A stretch of 6,549 bases of DNA from Clostridiales bacterium. GTDB taxonomy: Bacteria > Bacillota > Clostridia > Lachnospirales > Lachnospiraceae. Each line of letters begins with the position of its first letter. The first letter of the stretch is position 1. The position numbers and the translations under genes were made by a program. The stretch covers positions 1 through 6,549 of the forward strand of contig JAATEU010000129.1 of NCBI GenBank assembly GCA_015655565.1, given 5' to 3'. Shown here piece after piece: positions 1-6,457 of this stretch. The notes under the pieces are model-generated. The model was not told where the DNA came from. It made no database searches and saw only the letters and a list, made by a program, of their open reading frames with translations.

Positions 1-701
1 AGCGTTTTATCAAAAATATCGGCGAGCACCGGAATATAATCCTCCACCTTCTCATGATCACGGTCCCCGTAGGTTGATTCCATAACTACGTAATCTGCCT
101 CATCAATATATTGGGGGTCATTGATTAAAGGTTGGTTAATATTGCCGATATCACCGGAGAATACGATTTTTTTAGTAACCCCTTCTTCCGTTTTCCATAT
201 TTCAATACTTGCCGAACCAAGTAAATGTCCCACATCTATAAAACGGAATTGGATGCCCCAAAAAAGTTCAGCCTTTTCATTATAGTCATGGGATGTAAAA
301 GACCGGATGGTACCATATGCATCTTCCATTGTATAAAGCGGAAGGAAGGGATTTTCGCCCTTTCTTTGTCCCTTGCGGTTTCTCCACTCCGCTTCAAACA
401 TCTGGATGTGTGCACTGTCCCGAAGCATAATGTCACATAAGGCGCTTGTTGCACCTGTTGCATGAATTTTACCCCGGAATCCCAGGGCATACAGCAAAGG
501 AAGTTTCCCCGAATGATCCATATGAGCATGGGTTAATAAAACTGCATCTACCTCTGCAGCCGGCACCGGCAATTCCTGATTTTCATATACATCCCTTCCC
601 TGTTCTAAACCACAATCAATTAAAATATGCTTTCCACAGGCCTCTAAATAAAAACAGCTTCCTGTTACCTCGTGTGCAGCTCCTATAAATGTTAATCTCA
701 T
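1..701 (-). CDS. beta-CASP/MBL-fold metallo-hydrolase, N-terminal part (runs off left edge)
   Basis: This is the first 233 residues of a metallo-beta-lactamase-fold protein; the C-terminus lies beyond the window. ATG at 701 is preceded by GGAGG with 5-nt spacing. The translation starts MRLTFIGAAHEVTGSC, typical of the RNase-J/CPSF-like beta-CASP hydrolases called 'MBL fold RNA specificity domain' proteins. Visible metal-site motifs are HAHMDH (residues 58-63, motif 2), GHLLGS (158-163, motif 3 histidine) and SGDIG (182-186, motif 4 aspartate). ESTYGDRDH (208-216) marks entry into the beta-CASP region. Members of this family are usually 450-540 aa with a C-terminal RMMBL segment, not visible here. 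The family suggests a cytoplasmic zinc-dependent phosphodiesterase, probably acting on RNA, but the substrate cannot be read from sequence. It follows the DUF5680 gene by 15 nt and is probably co-transcribed with it and degV. All metal ligands expected in this part are intact. Confidence 0.9.
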   Translation of the reverse strand, partial: MRLTFIGAAHEVTGSCFYLEACGKHILIDCGLEQGRDVYENQELPVPAAEVDAVLLTHAHMDHSGKLPLLYALGFRGKIHATGATSALCDIMLRDSAHIQMFEAEWRNRKGQRKGENPFLPLYTMEDAYGTIRSFTSHDYNEKAELFWGIQFRFIDVGHLLGSASIEIWKTEEGVTKKIVFSGDIGNINQPLINDPQYIDEADYVVMESTYGDRDHEKVEDYIPVLADIFDKT

Positions 702-716
702 ATGCGCCTCCAAAAA

Positions 717-1157
717 TTATTTTATTCTTCCGCCGTGAAAAATACATTCATAAATTATTTCGTTATTACGAAGAATTTCTTCCTGTCCGTTAAACCATTC
801 CAAATCACCATTTACATGGCACTGATATCTATATTCGCCGTTTTCATAAGCAAATGGGCCCCGAAAAGGATATTCTTCCGGTACTAAAAGCAAAGCTTCT
901 TTAAGAAAATCTCCGGAAAAACCTTCTCCTATTACCCTTCCTGTATAATTCATTGACCAAAAAGGTACATTATCCATCCATAATGCTTCCTCTCCGGCAA
1001 ACTGCTCTCCTCCAAGATACGTATCAATATATTTCAAATTGCCCTCTTCATAATGCAAATCATGTGAGTTAGGGCGTGAAGCACTTACTTCACTGCCCTT
1101 ACCTGCATAGGCCGCCATTTTTGCTTTGCATAAAAAATCAATGATACGTCTTTCCAT
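717..1157 (-). CDS. DUF5680-type small protein of unknown function
   Basis: This 146-aa soluble protein has no signal peptide or membrane segment. The sequence matches my recollection of the DUF5680 family: YIDTYLGG..FAGEEALW (residues 43-60), a tryptophan-rich stretch around 60-70 (WMDNVPFWSMNY), FSGDFLKEALLLVPE (80-94) and a terminal YECIFHGG (136-143). In other bacteria this domain occurs alone or fused behind an XRE-type helix-turn-helix; here there is no DNA-binding domain, only the stand-alone module. Its function is not known and I infer none. ATG at 1157 has AAGGAG 7 nt upstream, and that Shine-Dalgarno overlaps the TAA stop of the upstream degV gene (gap 11 nt), indicating translation from the same mRNA and possible coupling. 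The next gene starts 15 nt downstream. The family call comes from motif memory and not from a search. Confidence 0.8.
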   Translation of the reverse strand: MERRIIDFLCKAKMAAYAGKGSEVSASRPNSHDLHYEEGNLKYIDTYLGGEQFAGEEALWMDNVPFWSMNYTGRVIGEGFSGDFLKEALLLVPEEYPFRGPFAYENGEYRYQCHVNGDLEWFNGQEEILRNNEIIYECIFHGGRIK

Positions 1158-1168
1158 TCACAGTCTCC

Positions 1169-2041
1169 TTATCTTCCTGTTCCAAAGAAGAATAATGCTA
1201 TGGTTCCCGGCCCTGAATGAGTTCCGATTACCGGGCCGATGGGATTTATTACAATATCCTTTACTTTAAATTGTTCCCTTATAAGCTTTGCCAGAAATTC
1301 AGCATCTTCCAAAGAGTCACCGTGTCCTATAAAAACTACCTGCTCCTCTGAGGGAGTAAAGGTATCGGCCATATGCTCCAACAGTGCATAGAGTGATTTC
1401 TTTCTTCCCCTGACCTTTTCCATAGGGATTAAATGCCCTTCATTATCCACATGCAAAACAGGTTTTACATTAAGGGCAATTCCTATGCCCGCACTGATGG
1501 CACTGACCCGGCCTCCCCTTTTTAAATGATTCAGGTCATCAACGGTAAACCACTGACAGAGCTTAAGGATATTCTGCTGCAGCCACCCGCTTAGTTCGTC
1601 AATGCTTAGGCCTTCTTCCTTTTTCTTAACAGCAGTATAAACCAGTAAACCCTCTCCGGCTGAAGCAGCTTTTGAGTCAATACAAATTATTTTTGAATGT
1701 TTATATTTTTCCTTCAGTTCCTCCCTTGCTAAGAGGGCAGAATTATAGGTTCCGCTGAGCCCGGAAGAAAACGCAATATAAAGTATATCATTACCTTCTT
1801 TTAAAATAGGTTCAAAAAATTCCAGGAAAGCTTCCGTATTAATTAATGAGGTTACGGACTTTTCACCTTCGCGCAGCTGCTGATAAAATTCATGTATGTC
1901 CATTTCCCGGGTATCTGCATAGTGCATATAACTTCTGCCGCTCAGTTCAAAAGCCATCGGCATTACCTTGATCCCCAGACGGTTAACCATATCCTGGGAA
2001 ATATCTGCAGTCGATTCAGTAATAATTACATAATTTTTCAT
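1169..2041 (-). CDS. DegV family protein (FakB-like fatty-acid-binding)
   Basis: This is a complete 290-aa DegV-family protein of the usual length (about 280-290 aa). DegV/FakB proteins bind one fatty acid between two alpha/beta domains; in FakAB systems FakB presents it to the kinase FakA for acyl-phosphate formation. Family signatures are the N-terminal ITESTADIS (residues 7-15), SVTSLINT (62-69), SSGLSGTYNSA (92-102), IDSKAASAGEGLL (121-133), the KRGGR stretch (174-178) followed by the small-residue-rich loop and KPVL (193-196), and the C-terminal GPVIGTHSGPGT (269-280) with the conserved histidine 275. No FakA-like kinase is in the window, so the partner is inferred to be elsewhere. ATG at 2041 has AGGAG only 4 nt upstream. 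It heads a minus-strand cluster with the DUF5680 and beta-CASP genes. The family call is secure; ligand and role are inferred. Confidence 0.93.
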   Translation of the reverse strand: MKNYVIITESTADISQDMVNRLGIKVMPMAFELSGRSYMHYADTREMDIHEFYQQLREGEKSVTSLINTEAFLEFFEPILKEGNDILYIAFSSGLSGTYNSALLAREELKEKYKHSKIICIDSKAASAGEGLLVYTAVKKKEEGLSIDELSGWLQQNILKLCQWFTVDDLNHLKRGGRVSAISAGIGIALNVKPVLHVDNEGHLIPMEKVRGRKKSLYALLEHMADTFTPSEEQVVFIGHGDSLEDAEFLAKLIREQFKVKDIVINPIGPVIGTHSGPGTIALFFFGTGR

Positions 2042-2061
2042 AATTCTCCTGTTTCAAAATA

Positions 2062-2101
2062 ATTTTAGTTATCTATAAGTATATATTATAAGAACTAAAA
2101 T
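2062..2101 (-). promoter_or_regulatory. 9-bp dyad enclosing a TATAAT box, upstream of degV
   Basis: Perfect inverted arms ATTTTAGTT (2062-2070) and AACTAAAAT (2093-2101) flank a 22-nt AT-only-like core. The core itself can form a short TATAA/TTATA inner stem and contains TATAAT on the minus strand (2090 to 2085). It ends 20 nt before the degV start codon. It could be an operator straddling a degV promoter (the hexamer 17 bp upstream is a poor -35) or a hairpin in a longer degV leader. The dyad is seen directly; the role is inferred. Confidence 0.4.
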
Positions 2102-2126
2102 CATGTTCCTATAATCAGATGCAGGT

Positions 2127-2150
2127 TGGTAAAAACACCGCCTTTTACCA
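2127..2150. repeat. 8-bp inverted repeat with 8-nt loop in degV leader region
   Basis: TGGTAAAA (2127-2134) and TTTTACCA (2143-2150) are perfect complements around the loop ACACCGCC. No T-run follows on either strand, so it does not look like an intrinsic terminator. A further small dyad, TGATAA (2170-2175) with TTATCA (2182-2187), lies next to it. If transcription of degV starts near 2205, both would be in the leader RNA. Confidence 0.4.
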
Positions 2151-2211
2151 GAAGACAAAAATCATCTTATGATAAGTTGCATTATCAAAAAACAGCTCTC
2201 AATTATTATTT

Positions 2212-2240
2212 ATTTTACCACTTTTCACTATTTAATACAA
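2212..2240 (-). promoter_or_regulatory. candidate extended -10 promoter for degV cluster
   Basis: On the minus strand, TGGTAAAAT (2220 to 2212) is an extended -10 element (TGn plus TAAAAT, 5 of 6 to consensus). TTGTAT lies 17 bp upstream (2240 to 2235, 3 of 6 to TTGACA). Transcription would start near 2205 and leave a leader of about 164 nt before degV. The -35 is weak and the region is very AT-rich, so chance occurrence is possible. Confidence 0.35.
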
Positions 2241-2296
2241 CAAATAAAGGATTAATTTTGTAAATTGAAAATTGCAAGTATGCTAAATCTAAAATA

Positions 2297-2334
2297 AGCT
2301 TCCTGAAAATTGTTAATAAAAATTCCAGGAAGCT
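2297..2334 (-). terminator. probable intrinsic terminator of leuBCD
   Basis: Perfect 9-bp arms AGCTTCCTG (2297-2305) and CAGGAAGCT (2326-2334) flank a 20-nt AT-rich loop. Read on the minus strand, the hairpin begins 32 nt after the leuD stop and is followed by TATTTTAG, a short imperfect U-tract. Its position between leuD and the next same-strand gene fits an operon-end terminator. The moderate stem and weak U-run suggest incomplete termination. Confidence 0.6.
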
Positions 2335-2365
2335 GTCAGGCAATTAAACCGAACCCGATTATATT

Positions 2366-2848
2366 TTAGCCATTGATATAATTAATTAATCCTTCTGCTT
2401 TTATGATCTTTTGCATAAATTCCGGAAAAGGCTGGCCCTGGTAGCTGGCACCCTTTGTAATATCGTAAATCCGGCCATTATCAAAATCTACTTCTACTTC
2501 ATCCCCAGCCTCGATTGCTTTGGCAGCCTCCGGACATTCTATAATGGGAAGACCGATATTTATAGCATTGCGGAAGAAAATCCGGGCAAAGGTTTCTGCA
2601 ATAACACAGCTGACGCCTGCTGCTTTAATGGCAATCGGGGCATGTTCCCTGGAGGAACCACAGCCAAAATTCTTGTTTGCAACTATAATATCACCGGCTT
2701 TAACCCTCCCCACAAATTCAGGATCAATATCCTCCATGCATTTTTTAGCCAGTTCTGCAGGATCGGATGAATTCAAATATCTTGCAGGAATAATTACATC
2801 CGTATCTACATTATTTCCATATTTGTGTACTGTTCCATGTGCTCTCAT
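2366..2848 (-). CDS. leuD: 3-isopropylmalate dehydratase small subunit LeuD
   Basis: This is the 160-aa small (swivel-domain) subunit of isopropylmalate isomerase, which with LeuC interconverts 2- and 3-isopropylmalate in leucine synthesis. It opens [11 protein letters not shown], then [13 protein letters not shown] (residues 13-25) and the hallmark [12 protein letters not shown] (60-71), all intact. I choose ATG at 2848 because GGGAG lies 6 nt upstream and family members begin at exactly this MRAHG. The same frame stays open upstream to a TTG at 2908, but that would add 20 residues (including five consecutive arginines) unlike the family and has no Shine-Dalgarno. The length is normal for the archaeal/clostridial-type small subunit (about 160-165 aa). 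Unusually, 98 nt separate it from leuC. Related LeuCD-like enzymes (homoaconitase, citramalate isomerase) share the motifs; the leuB neighbour supports the leucine assignment. Confidence 0.95.
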   Translation of the reverse strand: MRAHGTVHKYGNNVDTDVIIPARYLNSSDPAELAKKCMEDIDPEFVGRVKAGDIIVANKNFGCGSSREHAPIAIKAAGVSCVIAETFARIFFRNAINIGLPIIECPEAAKAIEAGDEVEVDFDNGRIYDITKGASYQGQPFPEFMQKIIKAEGLINYING

Positions 2849-2854
2849 AATTAA

Positions 2855-2871
2855 CTCCCATCTGCGCCTCC
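2855..2871 (-). promoter_or_regulatory. tandem Shine-Dalgarno sequences before leuD
   Basis: On the minus strand, GGGAG (2859 to 2855) sits 6 nt before the leuD ATG and fixes that start. A second, stronger GGAGG (2871 to 2867) lies further upstream, in the loop of a 5-bp dyad (TGCGC 2863-2867, GCGCA 2875-2879). It is 5 nt ahead of an out-of-frame ATG at 2861. Confidence 0.55.
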
Positions 2872-2878
2872 TGCGCGC

Positions 2879-2908
2879 ATCATATTCATATGGATTATCT
2901 GCTACCAA
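2879..2908 (-). promoter_or_regulatory. weak candidate internal promoter ahead of leuD
   Basis: In the leuC-leuD gap the minus strand carries TTGGTA (2908 to 2903) and, 18 bp later, TATGAT (2884 to 2879), matching 4 of 6 and 5 of 6 consensus positions. It would start RNA near 2872, just ahead of the leuD ribosome binding sites. It could give separate leuD expression, but such matches are common by chance. Confidence 0.22.
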
Positions 2909-2946
2909 CTATTTTAAGCGGTACCGGCTGAATAGTTTCTGCTATC

Positions 2947-4212
2947 TTATAATCCAAGTTCACTCGGGCCTGATATTTTACCGGTTACCGCACTTGCCGC
3001 CGCTACTGCAGGACTTGCCAAATAAACCTCTGATTCCACGTGTCCCATACGTCCCACAAAATTCCGGTTGGTGGTTGCAACTGCCCTTTCTCCTGCTGCC
3101 AGAACACCCATATGCCCGCCAAGACAAGGACCGCAGGTAGGTGTGCTGACAACTGCTCCTGCTTTAATAAAGGTTGCCAACAGGCCTTCTTCCATAGCCT
3201 GCAGATAGATGGCCTGGGTAGCAGGCAATATAATCACACGGATACCTTTGGCAACTTTCTTCTCTTTAAGCACCCCGGCCGCTATCCTTAAATCCTCAAT
3301 CCGGCCATTGGTGCAGGAACCGATGACAACCTGATCAATTTTAATATTCCCCACTTCATCTATGGTTTTCGTATTCTCCGGAAGATGGGGGAAAGCAACC
3401 GTAGGCTTTAAGGCTGATAAGTCAATGACATAAGTGTTATCATATTCCGCATCCTTATCTGCTTCATATACTTTAAAATCCCTTGAGGAATGCTCCTTCA
3501 TATATTCCACTGTTTTTTCATCCACCGGAAAAATTCCGTTTTTTGCACCGGCTTCAATTGCCATATTAGCCATTGCAAAACGGTCGTCCATACTTAAATG
3601 TGCAATTCCGTCACCGGTAAATTCCATGGATTGGTACAAAGCACCATCCACCCCCGTCATGCCGATGATGTGCAGGATGACATCCTTGCCGCTTACCCAT
3701 TTTGCAGGTTTACCGGTTAATTGAAACTTAAGGGCGGAAGGGACCTTAAACCAGGCTTTTCCGGTAACCATGCCCGCCGCCATATCCGTACTTCCCACAC
3801 CGGTTGAAAATGCCCCTAAAGCGCCATAGGTACAGGTATGGGAATCCGCACCGATTACCACATCACCTGCAACCACCAGGCCCTTTTCCGGTAACAGGGC
3901 ATGTTCAATTCCCATTTCACCTATCTCAAAGTAATTGGTAATATTATGCTCCCCGGCAAAATCCCGGACACATTTACAATGTTCCGCCGATTTAATATCT
4001 TTATTCGGTGTAAAATGATCGGGAACCAAAGCAATTTTATCCTTGTCAAATACACCCTTTTTATTCACCTTTTCCATCTCATGAATGGCTACCGGTGCAG
4101 TTATATCATTCCCTAAAACCAGATCCAGGTCAGCCTCTATTAACTGTCCGGCTGCAACTTTATCTAAGCCGGCATGGACCGCCAGGATTTTCTGTGTCAT
4201 TGTCATTCCCAT
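2947..4212 (-). CDS. leuC: 3-isopropylmalate dehydratase large subunit LeuC
   Basis: This 421-aa catalytic subunit of isopropylmalate isomerase belongs to the aconitase superfamily and carries a [4Fe-4S] cluster. The three cluster cysteines are visible: GSCTNG (Cys300) and TCGPCLGGH (Cys360 and Cys363). Also present are [15 protein letters not shown] (121-135) and the [18 protein letters not shown] region near the N-terminus. I choose ATG at 4212 ([10 protein letters not shown], the family start), which has GGAGG 8 nt upstream. An in-frame ATG at 4233 would add seven residues; it overlaps the leuB stop as TGATG but lacks a Shine-Dalgarno. The length fits the archaeal/clostridial-type LeuC (about 420 aa) and not the 465-aa enterobacterial type. 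LeuB precedes it by 20 nt and leuD follows after 98 nt. The cluster makes the enzyme oxygen-sensitive, which suits an anaerobe. Confidence 0.96.
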   Translation of the reverse strand: MGMTMTQKILAVHAGLDKVAAGQLIEADLDLVLGNDITAPVAIHEMEKVNKKGVFDKDKIALVPDHFTPNKDIKSAEHCKCVRDFAGEHNITNYFEIGEMGIEHALLPEKGLVVAGDVVIGADSHTCTYGALGAFSTGVGSTDMAAGMVTGKAWFKVPSALKFQLTGKPAKWVSGKDVILHIIGMTGVDGALYQSMEFTGDGIAHLSMDDRFAMANMAIEAGAKNGIFPVDEKTVEYMKEHSSRDFKVYEADKDAEYDNTYVIDLSALKPTVAFPHLPENTKTIDEVGNIKIDQVVIGSCTNGRIEDLRIAAGVLKEKKVAKGIRVIILPATQAIYLQAMEEGLLATFIKAGAVVSTPTCGPCLGGHMGVLAAGERAVATTNRNFVGRMGHVESEVYLASPAVAAASAVTGKISGPSELGL

Positions 4213-4220
4213 ATTTAAAT

Positions 4221-4225
4221 CCTCC
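4221..4225 (-). promoter_or_regulatory. leuC ribosome binding site
   Basis: GGAGG on the minus strand lies 8 nt before the ATG at 4212. It falls inside the seven-codon extension that would result from starting at 4233, which argues that 4212 is the main start. The TGATG stop/start overlap at 4231-4235 may be incidental or allow re-initiation. Confidence 0.7.
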
Positions 4226-4232
4226 ATTTCCA

Positions 4233-5318
4233 TCAGTTAATTTCCGAAACAATGCAATCACCCATTTCCCTGGTCCCAACCGGGGTTTTACCCTCAGACA
4301 TAATATCCGCAGTTCGGTACCCCTTCTTAAGAACGGATTTTACTGCCGTTTCAATCTGTTTGGCCTCTTCTTCCAGATCAAAGGAATAACGAAGCATCAT
4401 AGCTGTAGAAAGAATGGCTGCTATGGGGTTGGCTATATTCTGTCCCGCAATATCCGGTGCGGAACCATGACTTGGTTCATATAATCCAAGCCTGGCATCA
4501 CCAAGGCTTGCCGAGGCAAGCATTCCGATGGAGCCTGTTACCATGCTCGCCTCATCGGATAATATGTCGCCAAACATATTTTCAGTAAGGATTACATCAA
4601 ATTGCTTCGGATCCTTAACAATCTGCATGGCACAATTATCAACCAGCATATGGCTTAATTCAACTTCCGGATAATCGGCAGAAACCTCTTTTACGACCTG
4701 CCTCCATAATCTTGAGGAATCAATGACGTTGGCTTTATCCACACTGCATACCTTTTTATTTCTCTTCCCGGCGATTTCAAATCCCCGCCTGGCAATCCTT
4801 CTTATTTCGTTTTCATCATATACCAGGGTATCGTAAGCTTTTCTAAGGCCGTTTTCTTTATAGGTTTTACGTTCACCAAAATACAATCCTCCGGTCAGCT
4901 CCCTTACAACCACAAAATCAAAGCCACTGCCGGTGATTTCATCCTTTAAAGGACATGCTCCCTTTAATTCATCAAATAATACCGCGGGCCTGATATTGGC
5001 AAACAGGCTTAACCCTTTCCGGATGGCTAAAAGCCCTGCTTCCGGCCTTAAATTTGGAGGCAGGCTGTACCAATCAGACTGTCCGACCTTACCACCCACC
5101 GCCCCAAGCAGTACCGAATCACTTTTTTTTGCAGTTTCCAGTGCCTCCTCCGTTAAGGGAACCCCGGCGGCATCAATGGATACCCCTCCCATCAGCACCT
5201 CTGTATAAGTAAATTGATGCCCGAACTTTTTTCCGATCTTATCCAAAACTTTCTTTGCTTCCGTAATGATTTCCGGTCCTATGCCATCCCCCGGTATCAC
5301 AGCTATGTTATAATTCAT
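4233..5318 (-). CDS. leuB: 3-isopropylmalate dehydrogenase LeuB
   Basis: This 361-aa enzyme oxidatively decarboxylates 3-isopropylmalate with NAD+ and a divalent metal, acting in the cytoplasm as a dimer. Family features are the start [13 protein letters not shown] (residues 5-17), substrate-binding arginines in the 100-150 region (Arg100, Arg110, Arg139), [10 protein letters not shown] (144-153) with the catalytic tyrosine, Lys195 in VDKAN, metal-binding Asp227, Asp251 and Asp255 (in FGDILSDE), and the coenzyme loop [12 protein letters not shown] (281-292). Asp289-Ile290 in that loop is the NAD-type signature that distinguishes it from NADP-using isocitrate dehydrogenase. The length is typical. 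ATG at 5318 has AAGGA 8 nt upstream. It is the first gene of a leuB-leuC-leuD operon divergent from a LysR-type regulator; leuA is absent. Tartrate/malate dehydrogenase relatives share the fold, but sequence and context favour LeuB. Confidence 0.97.
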   Translation of the reverse strand: MNYNIAVIPGDGIGPEIITEAKKVLDKIGKKFGHQFTYTEVLMGGVSIDAAGVPLTEEALETAKKSDSVLLGAVGGKVGQSDWYSLPPNLRPEAGLLAIRKGLSLFANIRPAVLFDELKGACPLKDEITGSGFDFVVVRELTGGLYFGERKTYKENGLRKAYDTLVYDENEIRRIARRGFEIAGKRNKKVCSVDKANVIDSSRLWRQVVKEVSADYPEVELSHMLVDNCAMQIVKDPKQFDVILTENMFGDILSDEASMVTGSIGMLASASLGDARLGLYEPSHGSAPDIAGQNIANPIAAILSTAMMLRYSFDLEEEAKQIETAVKSVLKKGYRTADIMSEGKTPVGTREMGDCIVSEIN

Positions 5319-5381
5319 TGCCCTCTTCCTTTCGTTTTCCGAAACAGTTTAATACCGCCTAAAATATATCTATCTTTGTTA

Positions 5382-5411
5382 TTGCCATTCTAGCATGTTT
5401 TTTGATATAAT
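5382..5411 (+). promoter_or_regulatory. lysR promoter, TTGCCA-N18-TATAAT with extended -10
   Basis: The -35 TTGCCA (5382-5387, 5 of 6) is followed after 18 bp by a perfect TATAAT (5406-5411) preceded by TGA, giving a full extended -10. Transcription would start near 5418, leaving a 49-nt leader. Its -35 end touches the -10 of the opposing leuB promoter, and both candidate LysR-type binding dyads lie downstream of its start, as expected for autorepression. Confidence 0.7.
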
Positions 5412-5415
5412 AGAA
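5387..5415 (-). promoter_or_regulatory. leuBCD promoter, extended -10 with weak -35
   Basis: On the minus strand, TGCTAGAAT (5395 to 5387) is an extended -10 with 5 of 6 match. The hexamer 17 bp upstream is TTCTAT (5415 to 5410), a poor -35. A good -10 with a bad -35 is typical of activator-dependent promoters. The predicted start near 5380 gives a leader of about 62 nt, without an evident T-box or leucine-rich leader peptide. Confidence 0.55.
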
Positions 5416-5419
5416 ATAC

Positions 5420-5432
5420 ATATTACGAATAT
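5420..5432. promoter_or_regulatory. candidate second (activation) LysR-type site
   Basis: The dyad ATATT-ACG-AATAT is centred at 5426, about -46 from the predicted leuB start and 19 bp from the stronger dyad centre. The spacing and position suit the activation-binding half of a LysR-type operator. It is short and AT-rich, so this is tentative. Confidence 0.35.
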
Positions 5433-5437
5433 TTATT

Positions 5438-5452
5438 ATAACTTTAAGTTAT
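5438..5452. promoter_or_regulatory. LysR-type recognition site, perfect T-N11-A dyad
   Basis: ATAACTT-T-AAGTTAT is a perfect 7-bp dyad containing T-N11-A (T5439, A5451), the classic LysR-family box. Its centre (5445) is about 65 bp upstream of the predicted leuB start and about +28 for lysR. This is the standard recognition-site position for activating the divergent operon while repressing the regulator gene. Confidence 0.6.
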
Positions 5453-5466
5453 GAAAGGAATTCAGG

Positions 5467-6417
5467 ATGGAACAGAATCTATCAGCGTATAAAATATTTA
5501 ACACCGTGGCGGCAGCCGGTAACATTTCCCATGCCGCCAAGGAACTGTATATCAGCCAGCCTGCCATTAGTAAAGCTATTGCCCGCCTGGAAGAAAGCCT
5601 TGATACTATTTTATTCACCAGAAGCTCCAGAGGGGTTCAGCTGACGGAGGAAGGTGCTCTCCTGTATGAATATACGAAATCCGCTTTTGATACCCTGATG
5701 CAGGGAGAGGCAAATATAAAACGCATCCATGAATTGGGAATCGGACACCTGCGAATCGGCGTAAGCACTACTTTATGCAAATATATCTTACTGCCTTACT
5801 TAAAACGTTTCGTTTTGACCAACCCCCACATTAAAATAACCATTGAGTGCCAATCCACCTTCCAGACCCTGGAACTGCTGGAACGTGACCGGCTGGATAT
5901 CGGTTTAATCGGCAGGCCTGCAAATTTAAAGAATTTAGATTACTATGCCGTAGCGCAGATAGAGGATATCTTTGTAACAAATGAAACTTATCTGGAAAAT
6001 TTAAAGGTACGTGAATTCTCCCCAAATCCTTCCGGCTTTATTACGGACACCGGACATAAAGTTACGTCCGTGAATTCCGCCGATATTTTTAAAGCTGCAA
6101 ATGTAATACTGCTGGATGAAAAGAATATGACGAGATTATATATTGAAGATTATTTTACAAAAAATCAAATTGAAACCAACCAGATCCTGGAGGTTAACAA
6201 TATGGATCTGTTAATAGAATTTGCCAAAATAGGACTTGGGGTATCCTGTGTCATTAAAGAATTTATACAAAAAGAATTGGATGATAATATATTGATTGAA
6301 GTTCCCTTGGAAATACCTCTGGGTAAAAGGGAAATAGGCTTTGCCTATTCGATTAACCCGCCTCTGTCGGATTCTGCCCGGAAATTTATCCGATTTTATA
6401 AAAATTTATCTTCTTAA
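5467..6417 (+). CDS. LysR-family transcriptional regulator, likely controls leuBCD
   Basis: This 316-aa protein has LysR-family architecture and length. Residues 1-65 form the winged helix-turn-helix, with the signature stretch NISHAAKELYISQPAISKAI at 19-38, followed by LEESLDTILFTRSSRGVQLTEEG-type wing residues. A linker helix spans about 66-92, and residues 95-316 form a periplasmic-binding-protein-like effector domain beginning LRIGVSTTL. ATG at 5467 has AAAGGA 7 nt upstream. It is transcribed divergently from leuB across 148 bp holding a T-N11-A dyad and overlapping promoters, so regulation of leuBCD is a strong inference. The effector is not readable; a leucine-pathway intermediate such as an isopropylmalate is plausible by analogy. 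It could also act on distant genes. No truncation or unusual residues are seen. Confidence 0.93.
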   Translation: MEQNLSAYKIFNTVAAAGNISHAAKELYISQPAISKAIARLEESLDTILFTRSSRGVQLTEEGALLYEYTKSAFDTLMQGEANIKRIHELGIGHLRIGVSTTLCKYILLPYLKRFVLTNPHIKITIECQSTFQTLELLERDRLDIGLIGRPANLKNLDYYAVAQIEDIFVTNETYLENLKVREFSPNPSGFITDTGHKVTSVNSADIFKAANVILLDEKNMTRLYIEDYFTKNQIETNQILEVNNMDLLIEFAKIGLGVSCVIKEFIQKELDDNILIEVPLEIPLGKREIGFAYSINPPLSDSARKFIRFYKNLSS

Positions 6418-6457
6418 ATTAATTTCCGGATTATTGCAGAAAAGAATGAGCTTACCC

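Noticed and set aside
236..529. 97-residue minus-strand frame and overlapping plus-strand frames at 225-688
   Set aside because: They lie within the beta-CASP hydrolase coding region, whose continuous frame from 701 carries all expected metal-site motifs.
2072..2104. 11-codon minus-strand mini-frame with AGGA before ATG at 2104
   Set aside because: The AGGA-to-ATG spacing is too short, the frame lies inside the AT-rich dyad, and nothing suggests a leader peptide.
2849..2908. 20-residue N-terminal extension of LeuD from TTG at 2908
   Set aside because: It has no ribosome binding site, an atypical arginine run, and no counterpart in the family; ATG at 2848 has a good Shine-Dalgarno and matches the family start.
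2520..3140. 206-residue plus-strand open frame opposite leuD and leuC
   Set aside because: It lies antisense to two well-conserved genes across their junction, has no recognisable motif, and looks like a shadow of minus-strand codon use.
4095..4484. 129-residue plus-strand open frame opposite the leuB-leuC junction
   Set aside because: It is antisense to intact leuB and leuC, with no family motif and a proline/phenylalanine-rich composition typical of shadow frames.
5319..5380. Possible T-box or leucine leader peptide in the leuB 5' leader
   Set aside because: The leader is only about 62 nt, with no T-box core motif, no run of leucine codons and no terminator hairpin; only a 4-bp GTTT/AAAC stem is seen.
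5436..5618. 60-residue minus-strand frame over the lysR start
   Set aside because: It is antisense to the conserved helix-turn-helix coding region and lacks supporting signals.
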